Position numbers and translations under genes: made by a program
Notes under the pieces: generated by a model
The model's database searches: none
What the model was told of the DNA's origin: nothing
Seen by the model: only the letters and a program-made list of their open reading frames with translations
From: Diadema setosum
Lineage: Eukaryota; Echinodermata; Echinoidea; Diadematoida; Diadematidae
Length of the DNA: 64,000 nt
Reading direction: 5' to 3'
Assembly: GCA_033980235.1 (NCBI GenBank)
Contig: CM067067.1
Coordinates: forward strand, 6,427,289 to 6,491,288
Part shown: piece after piece, positions 11,801 through 20,196 of the stretch
Numbering within the stretch: the first letter of the stretch is position 1
Layout of the letters: every line of letters begins with the position of its first letter

Positions 11801-13529
11801 TAGGCATGCGCGAAACCAAGGTGAGATGAGAATTGGGAAGTATAAAGTCGATGGGTATTGCAAGGAAAAAAAGATGATTTTTGAATACAACGGATGCTTT
11901 TATCACGGTTGCCCCGTTTGCTTCGATCCCAACACGTTGAACAAAAGAAGAGAAAACAGATTAATGATGGAGTTGTATTTGGAAACGTTGGCCAAGAAAA
12001 AATACATCGAGTCTCTGCTGCCTGATTTTACGTACGTTACGATGTGGGAACACGAGTGGAAAACTATGAAAACGACCTTGCCACCGTCATTATCGATAGG
12101 AACGCCAACCCACGATTTAGATCCGAGAGAGGCCTTTTACGGCGGTCGCACGAATGCCACTCGCCTTTTTCACGAATGTGAACAAGGTGAACGAATAAAA
12201 TACGTAGACTTCACATCGTTGTATCCGTTCATTAATAAATATGGGTCTTACCCAGTTGGGCATCCCGAAGTGATAACAGAAAACTTTTCGGATAATATAT
12301 CCGATTACTACGGCTTGGTCAAATGCAAGATACTACCTCCGCAAAATCTTTTTCACCCCGTTTTACCCCTGAAAGTGAACAAGAAACTGATGTTTCCGCT
12401 CTGCAGCGCGTGCGCCAAATTACAGCAAACTGAACGATGTCATCATACTGAACAAGAGAGGGCGCTACACAGCACATGGGTCACTTTAGAAGTTGAAAAA
12501 GCCATCGAAAAGGGTTACAAAATTTTGACGATTGAAGCCGTCTGGCATTTTAACGTAGAAAGTAAATTTGACCCATCCCTGAATTGCGACGAATTGGGCG
12601 ATTTAGGTACCAACGGTTTATTTAGCGCATACATCGACACTTTCTTAAAACTTAAGCAAGAAGCCTCCGGTTGGCCTGAGTGGTGTGTCAATTTGCGCGA
12701 CAAACGTAGGTACATAGAAGAGTATAAGAAACACGAGGGAATTCAGTTGGAATTTGATAAAGTTGAAAAAAACAAGGGGCTAAGATCGTTGAGTAAACTG
12801 CTACTTAACTCTCTGTGGGGGAGGTTTGGAATGAGAGCAAATTTACCCAAAATTAAAGTGATCACAGATGCTGGGGATTTGTACAAGATGATTACCAACG
12901 ACGAATTTGAAATCAAAGACATCAATTTCGTTAACGAACACATCGTAGAAGTGCGTTTTGTCAAGAGAAAAGATTTTGTCGAGTACAGCACCACCTCTAA
13001 CTTGGTCATAGCGGCCTTTACATCGGCGCAAGCGCGTCTGAAACTCTTTGATGAGTTGGATAAGTTGGGCGAGAGGGTATTGTATTATGACACTGATAGT
13101 GTTGTGTACGTCGAGAAAATGGAGGCCTTTGACGAATACACCCCCGTACTAGGTGATTACTTGGGAGAATTAACCGACGAGTTGGATGGCCGGTACATCC
13201 AATCGTTTGTGTCGGGAGGACCCAAAAACTACGCCTACAAACTGTGCGATGGAACCACCTCTTGCAAAGTAAAAGGGATTACTCTCAATTACAGTAATTC
13301 TCAAACGCTTAATTATGACGTCATGAAACGTATGGTGATTAGCATGAATAGCGGGGATGCCGCTGGACTATCTTGCGTTACGACGAAGAATCCCTACCAA
13401 ATTACGCGCGATACAAAGCGTCAGAAGATTATGACCACAGCCTCTGAAAAGAGATACAAAATTTTGTATGACAAGAGAATCATCACGCACGATTTAAAAA
13501 CTGTGCCTTACGGATATTGCTTAAACTAA
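8887..13529 (+). CDS. pPolB: Protein-primed family B DNA polymerase (pPolB), two exons
   Basis: Replicates the element by protein priming (family knowledge). Predicted exons are 8887-9100 and 9367-13529, intron 9101-9366 (GTGAGT donor, TTGTAG acceptor, phase 1), giving 1458 aa. The exon 2 frame is open back to the acceptor with no ATG near 9441, where it reads GTG. That is why I place the start at ATG 8887, the first in frame after an upstream stop. Seen in full-length numbering: Gln run and degenerate STSRG/AATS repeats about 90-140; Cys/His zinc-ribbon-like clusters about 456-562; exonuclease motif FFDFECT with D592, then AHNFKSYDG and YCLSDVD; a KVDGY...IFEYNGCFYHGC block about 899-925 resembling PD-(D/E)XK/Vsr-type nucleases; polymerase motif A DFTSLYP (D1019), motif B LLLNSLWGRFG, motif C YYDTDS (D1313). 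All catalytic motifs are present, so it is probably functional. Polymerase identity is certain; the exon 1 join is a prediction. Confidence 0.93.
9101..9366 (+). other. Predicted intron of pPolB
   Basis: 266 bases. Donor G|GTGAGT and acceptor TTGTAG|A keep frame (phase 1) between an acidic N-terminal exon and the main polymerase exon. It includes a (TTG)n and short (TG)n tract at about 9221-9260. The PC4-like gene at the other end has an intron of almost the same size (265 bases). Confidence 0.65.
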
Positions 13530-13569
13530 AATATAAGAGCGGTTCTTTCTCGCGAGGCGTTCATTTTGT

Positions 13570-14055
13570 ATGACCATTTCGTTGCAGCAACAGGTTTATA
13601 CTATGCAGTCAGGTCAATCAGATACTGAGTCTAACGCAGATAGGGGTGATCGCTTCCCGATACCCACTAGCCTGACAGGATTTTTTATTTCGATATTTAT
13701 GATTATCGTTTTGGTTGGTTTAGGGTACGCGGCGGAAAAGCACTTAGTTCAACGCTTCAACAGCTCGGATCTAAATGACTACCTCAACGCCAGTTTGAAT
13801 TATCGGATACATCCGCGCAATATTTCCGCGCACTATAAATTTGCCGAGTGCTCCTGTAACGAAACCATGTTTATCAATTATTGTAGTCGTATCATCGCGG
13901 AAAATGGACCGGACCTCTACGTTTGTCAATTCTCTCCTCGCGCGACCATTCCTCCGTGGGCATTTCTGGTTGCTAAAACGAGCAGTATTTCTTTGCATGA
14001 GTGGAATCGTTCACAAAATGCAACGCTCTTCAACAACCACTTCATTCGTTGTTAA
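13570..14055 (+). CDS. Putative type II membrane glycoprotein, unknown function
   Basis: 161 aa, starting 40 bases after the polymerase stop. No family recognised. Seen: a hydrophilic N-terminal segment of about 33 residues, one strong hydrophobic helix about 34-54 (FFISIFMIIVLVGLGYA), then a C-terminal domain of about 105 residues. That domain carries six N-x-S/T sequons (NSS, NAS, NIS, NET, NRS, NAT) and five cysteines including a CSC pair. This layout predicts a single-pass protein with a glycosylated, disulphide-bonded C-terminal domain outside the cytosol. A later Met at residue 12 is an alternative start. It lies between polymerase and packaging ATPase in the same orientation. Topology is inference; a virion membrane or host-interaction role is speculative. 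Confidence 0.7.
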   Translation: MTISLQQQVYTMQSGQSDTESNADRGDRFPIPTSLTGFFISIFMIIVLVGLGYAAEKHLVQRFNSSDLNDYLNASLNYRIHPRNISAHYKFAECSCNETMFINYCSRIIAENGPDLYVCQFSPRATIPPWAFLVAKTSSISLHEWNRSQNATLFNNHFIRC

Positions 14056-14173
14056 GTGTTTGATCTGGATGTTATACGTGATAGATTCCTAAGAGTGGTA
14101 GGCTTACTCTCGGTCTCTCTACATATTTATTTGTACCTTGTATTATAGAGAGAGAGAGAGACAAAAAAAAAAA

Positions 14174-14812
14174 ATGAATCACGAATTTATGCATCCAATG
14201 ACGTGTATGATTGCGGGCCCTACAGGTTGTGGAAAGACTATGTTTGTGCGTAAACTGTTACGTCATAATCAACAAATGTTTAATCACCCACCTCAAAAAA
14301 TTATTTGGTGTTACGGGGTGTATCAAAGTGGTTATGCGGACATCTTAAGAGAAAATGAAAATATTGAATTTGTCGAAGGTTTCCCACATAATCTTGAATC
14401 TATGATTGATCCTAATGTTCGTAATCTCGTTGTAGTAGATGATCTTATGACTGAGTGTAGTCACGACAGCAAAATGAGTACTTTATTTACGCGTGGCTCG
14501 CACCACAGGAATCTGTCGGTAATTTTTATTGTGCAAAATCTTTTTCATCGGGGAAAAGAAGCGCGAAGTATTAGTTTAAACACCCAATATTTAGTCTTTT
14601 TTAAGAGTCCTCGCGACAAGCTACAAATTACGCACTTGGGCCGACAACTTTATCCTGGTTGTGCAAAATTTGTGCAAGAAGCTTACAATGACGCTACAAA
14701 AAACCCGTATGGTTATTTATTATTCGATTTAAGACCAGATACTAAAGAAGAATATCGCTTGAGGACAAACATTTTTCCGGACGAATTTACAATCGTTTAC
14801 GTAAAGAAATAA
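14174..14812 (+). CDS. pATP: Genome-packaging ATPase, FtsK/HerA type (pATP)
   Basis: 212 aa, the usual size of Polinton packaging ATPases. Walker A GPTGCGKT is at residues 15-22 and Walker B LVVVDDL at 85-91. A FIVQN segment at 118-122 fits the sensor position seen in the A32/FtsK-HerA group. By family knowledge it pumps the element DNA into a preformed capsid using ATP. The start is the ATG at 14174, just after an A-run. An upstream in-frame TTG at 14138 would add only a low-complexity RERERQKKK stretch and is rejected. All motifs are intact. Confidence 0.93.
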   Translation: MNHEFMHPMTCMIAGPTGCGKTMFVRKLLRHNQQMFNHPPQKIIWCYGVYQSGYADILRENENIEFVEGFPHNLESMIDPNVRNLVVVDDLMTECSHDSKMSTLFTRGSHHRNLSVIFIVQNLFHRGKEARSISLNTQYLVFFKSPRDKLQITHLGRQLYPGCAKFVQEAYNDATKNPYGYLLFDLRPDTKEEYRLRTNIFPDEFTIVYVKK

Positions 14813-15007
14813 TTTCCCCGAAAATGCAAGTGTAAAAAAAACTTAGTGGTGAAAGAGCTGTAAATAATTCATGATATTTGTATGTAATACCGATACGTAA
14901 CTACGTGTCATTGATTGCTCGTACATTTTTTTTTTTTTTATTCTCCAGTCAAGATCGATAGACTATAAATGCTTGTGTAAAATGTATCACGATCTCACTC
15001 GTTCATC
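14813..15007 (+). promoter_or_regulatory. Intergenic spacer with TATA/initiator-like promoter
   Basis: 195 bases between the ATPase and the small basic protein. A TATA-like ctataaat at 14963-14970 is followed about 30 bases later by ctcactc (around 14994-15000), which fits a metazoan initiator (YYANWYY). The leader would be only about 10 bases before ATG 15008. A T-run lies at about 14927-14939. This suggests a separate late-type promoter for the two downstream genes. Confidence 0.45.
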
Positions 15008-15322
15008 ATGTCTCAAAAGCTGAAGAAGTATTTGCCAGAACTTCAAGTGTTGGCTAGGTGTCGTCCACGTCAGAGGCGTGAATTTTTACAACACGCTCAT
15101 AAAGATTTGATTAATTGTGTGTCGGAAGTTTGTAACAATACTTTAAAAGGTAACGTGCCCTTGAAGCCCGCTCAAAAGAAAGCGCTGTCGCAACATAAGC
15201 ATCATTTGAGACGACTCGCTGATAAACGCAACAGTAACAGAAAACGCAGAGAAATACTTGTCCAGAAAGGTGGATTTTTGTCGGCGCTGCTGGCTCCTCT
15301 TCTCTCCGCAGTCTTCTCTTAA
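15008..15322 (+). CDS. Small basic protein with hydrophobic C-terminus, putative virion/core protein
   Basis: 104 aa. Very rich in Lys/Arg/His in the middle (about 55-90), with a C-terminal Gly-Gly followed by a hydrophobic helix (GGFLSALLAPLLSAVFS). Such short basic proteins recur at this place in Polintons. The composition fits DNA condensation or a membrane-active peptide as in adenovirus minor proteins, but that is analogy. QKGG|F just before the hydrophobic tail matches the published adenain-type pattern (M/I/L/N/Q)xGG|x and might release the tail. Function is not established from sequence. Confidence 0.78.
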   Translation: MSQKLKKYLPELQVLARCRPRQRREFLQHAHKDLINCVSEVCNNTLKGNVPLKPAQKKALSQHKHHLRRLADKRNSNRKRREILVQKGGFLSALLAPLLSAVFS

Positions 15323-15343
15323 TGATTCCTTTTATTAACCATC

Positions 15344-16171
15344 ATGGAATTTACTCGGAAGATGGTACTCGTGCCTTCTGAATTAGCCGAAACGATTCAA
15401 ACTTCGTCGGGGGGTGCTAATCCCACTCGTAAAGTCTTATCGGAGCTGGATGCTGGTATGCAAGACGTACTGAAGAGAAAAGACTTGTCGGACGTGCAAA
15501 AAATAAGTTTGTACAATCAGACGTTGCAAAAATATTTGCAACTGCAACATTACGATCCTTCTTCAAAACCTATGACTGTAAATATTTTGGAACGAGTTTC
15601 TAAGGAAGGAGATGTTGTTCAAACCCCAAGTTCCGTTAACGATGATAAAACGAGAAAGGCTGACGAGTCAAAACCGAAGAAAAACGAAGAAAGTAGTAGT
15701 AGTAGTAGTGGACTAAACTTACACTACAAAGAAAATGCTTTGAAGTTGTTACCTGTGACATTACGAACCAAGGCTTCGTTGCTTATGGATCATCTATCTA
15801 AACATGATCAAGATGCATTGTATAACGAGCGGGGTGAACTGATTTTTAATGGTCGTGCCATACCCGGTTCTAACGTCATAGATTTAATGTACGATGTCAT
15901 GAAAGGGCGAAAAGCTGTCAACCCCGTAGGTTGGCAACAATTTATGCGTATTTTAGTCGATGTAAATGTACCAGAATTTCTTATAGCGAATGTTAATCGT
16001 CGTGAAATCTATCAACGCATGAAAACCAAAGGTCCGTCTTCGGTAATCGATGGGGCTGTACCAAAAATCTTACCCCTCGTACCCCCGATGCAGGCTCATA
16101 TAGAATCAAAACGTAAACGATCTCAACGTCAATATCTGACCAAGAGACTCAAACGTTGGGAAAGTTTTTGA
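15344..16171 (+). CDS. Polinton protein of unknown function, 275 aa
   Basis: Starts 21 bases after the previous stop, so it may share its transcript. The N-terminus (RKMVLVPSELAETIQ) and a Lys/Arg-rich C-terminus ending RLKRW followed by ESF are of a type I associate with Polintons. The middle has an acidic/Ser linker (about 103-125, including a Ser run). No enzyme motif and no membrane segment seen. Residues about 125-235 look like a compact mixed domain (LLPVTLRTKASLLMDHL). A structural or DNA-associated virion role is plausible but unproven. Confidence 0.82.
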   Translation: MEFTRKMVLVPSELAETIQTSSGGANPTRKVLSELDAGMQDVLKRKDLSDVQKISLYNQTLQKYLQLQHYDPSSKPMTVNILERVSKEGDVVQTPSSVNDDKTRKADESKPKKNEESSSSSSGLNLHYKENALKLLPVTLRTKASLLMDHLSKHDQDALYNERGELIFNGRAIPGSNVIDLMYDVMKGRKAVNPVGWQQFMRILVDVNVPEFLIANVNRREIYQRMKTKGPSSVIDGAVPKILPLVPPMQAHIESKRKRSQRQYLTKRLKRWESF

Positions 16172-17006
16172 TCTCTAAATCATTTCTGGCGAATAATGTC
16201 GCTGTTTATCATCATCATTACCATTATCATTATTTGCAGCTAGGATGTATCGCCTTTTGTTTGTTTTAATCTTTGTCATTACTGAGACCCAATACCGATG
16301 ATTATTATCACCTTGTACTTTGTATTAAGAGACGTCCACACAGTGACTAGCAACAAGAACAAAAATGATGCGTGTATAAACGTTTGTATTATCTAATGCC
16401 GAAGAGTTTGTTCATTTAAACCGCGTTTATCTCATACGATATATTGTATATCGGAAGTGTATTATGTTTAAGAAACGCTAAGTCGCGTTATGTCTGTAAA
16501 ATAGTGTTTTATCAAAATGTCTGTAAATACGCCTTTATTAAAATGATATCAAACATGTTTTGCATCTTACAATGATAATTGTATCGTATTTTATGCATTG
16601 TGATTATTGTCCGTCATGAAGCTTGATTAACTACTAGTAGCGTATTAACTTTTGTGTAAGACGTATCATCGTTTTATGAGTCGATGTATTATGACAACCG
16701 TATGTTTGTTTGTTTTTTCACGCAAGCAATTCAGATCCACTCTAAAACTCATTACACGAGTGTACTGCTTTCACCAGTTTGTAATGTAGTCGACAAGACA
16801 CGCACTCAAAAAAAAAAAAAAAATGTAACCCACCAACAAACAAACGCATGTAATGTACACAACGCGAGAACGAACGAACGATTCTTTTGTACGTACAAAC
16901 TGATCATTTTATTCATGATGTGAATAAAAACACGAGAGCTTTGTTACATACACTGAAAAGATACATCTTGTCACAATCTTCCTTGTTTGTTTTGGTAGCC
17001 TAACGT
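16172..17006. other. Convergent intergenic spacer between the two Polinton gene clusters
   Basis: 835 bases, AT-rich, where rightward and leftward genes end. A rightward ATTAAA lies at about 16538. A leftward AATAAA (16908-16913) and a rightward AATAAA (16923-16928) lie only 9 bases apart, so opposing transcripts could overlap at their 3' ends. A small open frame at 16684-16923 is low-complexity and has no support. Confidence 0.6.
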
Positions 17007-17534
17007 TTAATCGGTTGTGTGTAGCGATTTGGCAATTTGTCTTAGTATCAGCTCTTTATCGCGGATTGGTGCGTCAATAGGGAAGTGGTGATTGATGTAT
17101 GCATGAACTTGGCGATCATTGTGTAAGCGATTGTGATTAAAGCGTGCGAGAATGCTACCCGTACTTTCCCCCCTAACTCTACGTAAAAGATAAAACAAAC
17201 AATATTGTCCACACACTGTGGACCAATTAGACTGTAACGCTGTTTCGTTGTATCGCCACGACCGACAATTTTTATCTAAGAAATTAACAAAATATTTGGA
17301 ATATAAGGAGGGATGTCTGGCGAATGAATCGAAAAATTCCCCATGTCCATTATCATCTATATAAATGGCTAACCAGTGACTTCCCGGTTGAGCGTGATTA
17401 TCGGCATTAACGATCAAAGCCGCTGGAAAAGCTTTTACACCCCTTGGTAATTGATCGGAAGGAAACACTCCCAAAAATATGTTATTCAGTTCGTAACAAT
17501 TTTTTACAACGTTTAATATATCTCTAGTATCCAT
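17007..17534 (-). CDS. pPRO: Adenain-type (C5/Ulp1-like) cysteine protease (pPRO)
   Basis: 175 aa. By family knowledge it matures virion proteins. Seen: catalytic His53 in GSHWLAIYID, Asp69 in EFFDSF, Gln101 seven residues before Cys108 in WSTVCGQYCLFYL. The order and the Q-to-C spacing of 7 match adenovirus protease (H54, E71, Q115, C122). Length is slightly below adenain (about 204 aa), with a complete active site. Its start lies 27 bases after the end of the major capsid gene, in the same direction. It is the last gene of the leftward cluster. Confidence 0.95.
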   Translation of the reverse strand: MDTRDILNVVKNCYELNNIFLGVFPSDQLPRGVKAFPAALIVNADNHAQPGSHWLAIYIDDNGHGEFFDSFARHPSLYSKYFVNFLDKNCRSWRYNETALQSNWSTVCGQYCLFYLLRRVRGESTGSILARFNHNRLHNDRQVHAYINHHFPIDAPIRDKELILRQIAKSLHTTD

Positions 17535-17561
17535 CCTGAATCAAAGCACCACGTATACGCT

Positions 17562-18890
17562 TCAGACTCCAAAATCCAAGACGATATTTCGGCCTCGGTC
17601 AATCTCCACGATGCTCTCGTACTCGGCGTATACAAGGACATTGATGGTTATAGGCAGAGCTCTGGCAAATTGCATTTCTAGCCGTAGGTTTCCTTGCCTT
17701 CTCAGATTAAAGGTGTCTCCCGAGGATAGGTCCGGAGTCAGATCAAATGCGTACAAGCTATAGCCGTCCGCGTAGTCTTGACGGCTGATTCCATTGCCTT
17801 TGTCGTGAAAGAGAGTGTTTGTTCCCGAAAAGAGTGTCTGGTAAGCGAGAATATAGTTCGGGTTTGGTTCGGAGAACTTCGGTCTCAGCGGTTTCCAGGG
17901 GACTTGCTCCGTGTCGGCGTAGAGGGCGAGGAAGTTCAGGTCAAAGTGTTGGAAATTGTATGGGTTGAGCGCGTAGTCTCCGTTAAAGGCTGCGTTGCTT
18001 ACGCACCCTATGACTAGTCGTTTGGGCAGCTGACCTAAAATGAGACTTTCCCTGGTAAATGACAGATTACCGCGAGGGATGGAAAATGTCTTCACTTCGA
18101 CTCTGCGAATCGGATACTTGGCCGTTTGACTCTCTAGCGTTTTGGCGTGAAGCAAGGCTGTTTCAGGGTTGAGTTTGATGCGTCTCACGTATAGAGAGGC
18201 TTCGCTGATGACAACTTTATAGTTGCTGTCGGGAGTGGATGACATTAAACTGAATTCATCTTTGCTGCGGTTCAGTTTAAGTTTGATGTCTAGGCCTCCG
18301 AGAAGAAGGCGATCCTGAAAGACCATGTCCAGATGAAGCGTGCCTATCATGTCCACTGTGTTACCATTCTTGATAAACGAATGGCGAGTTTTCAGTCCTT
18401 GATTCGTGGAGCTTTCCGATAAGGGATTGTTGTCTTCCATGCCTCCAGCGGTGTCTTTGTAAAACAAAGCCGATGTCAATTGACTCTGTTTTGCTTCAGG
18501 CCCGTATGTCAGAAGCGATTCCAGCATAGCGCGATAATTGTAGGTATTGTTAGACGGAGTGATCAAGCGATCATTCAGCATTAGATCAACGTCGCTGAAT
18601 AAGGTGTGCAAAAACATGTTCGTGGGTGCAACCTTGGCTTCCTCCTGTATGGGAGATCCATCGGGGTTAGTCACTTTTGCTCGAACGTGAAGTAAGGTTT
18701 GCGACAAGTCGGTGTATTCTTCCGGTGAGCCTTGGATGTGAAACTGAATGGGCGTGGCGTCCGTGATGTTTGTCAATGGAAAATATTGCACCCATTTCCC
18801 CTTTTCTACAGTAACTTGGGTTGGGGGTAACGAAAACAGATCCGTTTCGGACTTGTCGCATGGACAGGATGACTTGTGAGGTTTATCCAT
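17562..18890 (-). CDS. MCP: Major capsid protein, double jelly-roll
   Basis: 442 aa. The N-terminal pattern (DLFSLPPTQVTVEKGKWVQY, then PLTNITD and YTDLSQTLLHVRAKV) is characteristic of Polinton/adintovirus major capsid proteins. By family knowledge these fold as a double jelly-roll and form hexon-like trimers. Extended beta-rich segments run throughout, with no membrane helix or enzyme motif. The C-terminus ends in a beta-rich segment. The start ATG at 18890 follows the upstream gene by 42 bases. The frame is intact. It is preceded by the small Gly-rich protein and followed by the protease. Confidence 0.92.
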   Translation of the reverse strand: MDKPHKSSCPCDKSETDLFSLPPTQVTVEKGKWVQYFPLTNITDATPIQFHIQGSPEEYTDLSQTLLHVRAKVTNPDGSPIQEEAKVAPTNMFLHTLFSDVDLMLNDRLITPSNNTYNYRAMLESLLTYGPEAKQSQLTSALFYKDTAGGMEDNNPLSESSTNQGLKTRHSFIKNGNTVDMIGTLHLDMVFQDRLLLGGLDIKLKLNRSKDEFSLMSSTPDSNYKVVISEASLYVRRIKLNPETALLHAKTLESQTAKYPIRRVEVKTFSIPRGNLSFTRESLILGQLPKRLVIGCVSNAAFNGDYALNPYNFQHFDLNFLALYADTEQVPWKPLRPKFSEPNPNYILAYQTLFSGTNTLFHDKGNGISRQDYADGYSLYAFDLTPDLSSGDTFNLRRQGNLRLEMQFARALPITINVLVYAEYESIVEIDRGRNIVLDFGV

Positions 18891-18932
18891 GGTTATAGTT
18901 GTTTATAGGGGCAAGTGTAGGCACGAAAAAAG

Positions 18933-19349
18933 TTACAATGCGTCGAATATATCGGGACTTCTTTTCCGTCTCTTGTTCTTGCTGGAAGTGAGGACCGGTC
19001 GAGCTCTGTCCTTCTTTTTATGCATGTTCGATTTGTGTTTTTTTGCGCGGGTTGTTAATTTCATTTCTTTGACAATTTTGTTCAATTCTGCGCTGGAAGC
19101 ATCTTTGAGACGGTTTCCTTTCACGACATTTTGCGCGACGTTTATCCCGCTTTGTAGAGCTCTCTTTCCAAGCAGCTTACCACCTTGTGTTATAAGCGGT
19201 AAAGCCGTTTTAAATAAACCTTTTAACATTCCACCTAATCCGTATCCACGTTGTATTCTCGCCCCACGAAAGACTGGCACCGATCCACCAATCTGAACTG
19301 AGCTCGGTATAATTCCATTTCTCACGTTTAGATACTGTTTCAGAGACAT
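18933..19349 (-). CDS. Small Gly-rich/basic putative minor virion protein
   Basis: 138 aa between the two capsid genes. Seen: an N-terminal segment with GGSVPVFRG and QRGYGLGG, an amphipathic stretch about 41-75 (MLKGLFKTALPLITQGGKLL then KRALQSG), and a highly basic tail (RAKKHKSN, KNKRRKR). Similar small proteins accompany the capsid genes in Polintons and resemble adenovirus minor proteins with a membrane-active helix; that link is inference. QIGG|S at 19-23 and QRGY|G at 33-37 match the two adenain cleavage patterns, so the protease encoded next door may trim it. Spacing to neighbours is 42 and 57 bases. Confidence 0.82.
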   Translation of the reverse strand: MSLKQYLNVRNGIIPSSVQIGGSVPVFRGARIQRGYGLGGMLKGLFKTALPLITQGGKLLGKRALQSGINVAQNVVKGNRLKDASSAELNKIVKEMKLTTRAKKHKSNMHKKKDRARPVLTSSKNKRRKRSPDIFDAL

Positions 19350-19406
19350 TATTGGTATTGATTATTTATATTGCCGATTAAATTATTGCTCGTGCTATCA
19401 TAGATA

Positions 19407-20168
19407 CTAATAAAATAGGGCTGGCTTCCTGACAGAACGGAAATGAAGTATCGCTATGACTTTCCCACTTTCAAATGGCACCTTTTCTCCCAAATCATTC
19501 CTTATATCAATAGACACTATGTCAATGTATTTTGATTTTACTGGATAGTAATGAGGCCGTTGAAACGAGTGCGAAACAACTTCTCCAACCTTCTTTCGAT
19601 TTACAGATACAATTTTCAGCAAGGGAGCGCTAATATCTCCTACTCTCTGATTTTCTATAATATCGGTATAAACGTATATAGCATGTAGAGCGCCATCAAC
19701 GTCAGGCAGAAAGGGAGCCTCCGTGTTCGTCTCCGTGATTGTCCCGTCGGGAAACCCGATCAATTGTCCTAATCCCGCACTCACGCGCAAGCCACTACGT
19801 GGTGCCAACGTGACGGCTACTCTACCTGTATTGTCATTGGTGCGAAAATTTACGTGACTTTGGAGGTTTTCGGGCAAAGACTTTTTGATGGCGTTACATA
19901 CGTTAGCCGTTTCGCGGTAATAACCATTCGGTATGCATCCACTATGCACTTCGCGATTTTCAACGTGAAAACTAAATTTGTTATTGCTAGCGTTCACGTT
20001 AAACCACGAAAAGGGATAAATAAATTCGACCAAAGCGACTTCCCAACCACCTTGTAAAGAAAGAGGCGTCGCTAATTTGGTTTTATAACTGGTGAGAACA
20101 TTGTTCGGAAAATAATTCATGGAACTATTCGACGGAAGCGTGACGTAAAATTGTTCTTCGCTCTCCAT
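19407..20168 (-). CDS. mCP: Minor capsid (penton-type) protein, single jelly-roll
   Basis: 253 aa. It begins EEQFYVTLPSNSSMNYFPNN and continues with TSYKTKLATPLSLQGGWEVAL and EFIYP. This pattern is shared by Polinton minor capsid proteins, which form pentamers at capsid vertices (family knowledge). A later LGQLIGF segment and a beta-rich C-terminus fit a single jelly-roll. Length matches the family. It lies 28 bases after the integrase stop and 57 bases before the small Gly-rich protein, all leftward. The frame is intact. Confidence 0.9.
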   Translation of the reverse strand: MESEEQFYVTLPSNSSMNYFPNNVLTSYKTKLATPLSLQGGWEVALVEFIYPFSWFNVNASNNKFSFHVENREVHSGCIPNGYYRETANVCNAIKKSLPENLQSHVNFRTNDNTGRVAVTLAPRSGLRVSAGLGQLIGFPDGTITETNTEAPFLPDVDGALHAIYVYTDIIENQRVGDISAPLLKIVSVNRKKVGEVVSHSFQRPHYYPVKSKYIDIVSIDIRNDLGEKVPFESGKVIAILHFRSVRKPALFY

Positions 20169-20196
20169 CGTGACCCAATCATAAATGACAATCTAG

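Noticed and set aside
18901..18908. TATA-like ctataaac upstream of the major capsid gene
   Set aside because: Only about 11-18 bases before the ATG, so a start 30 bases downstream would fall inside the coding region.
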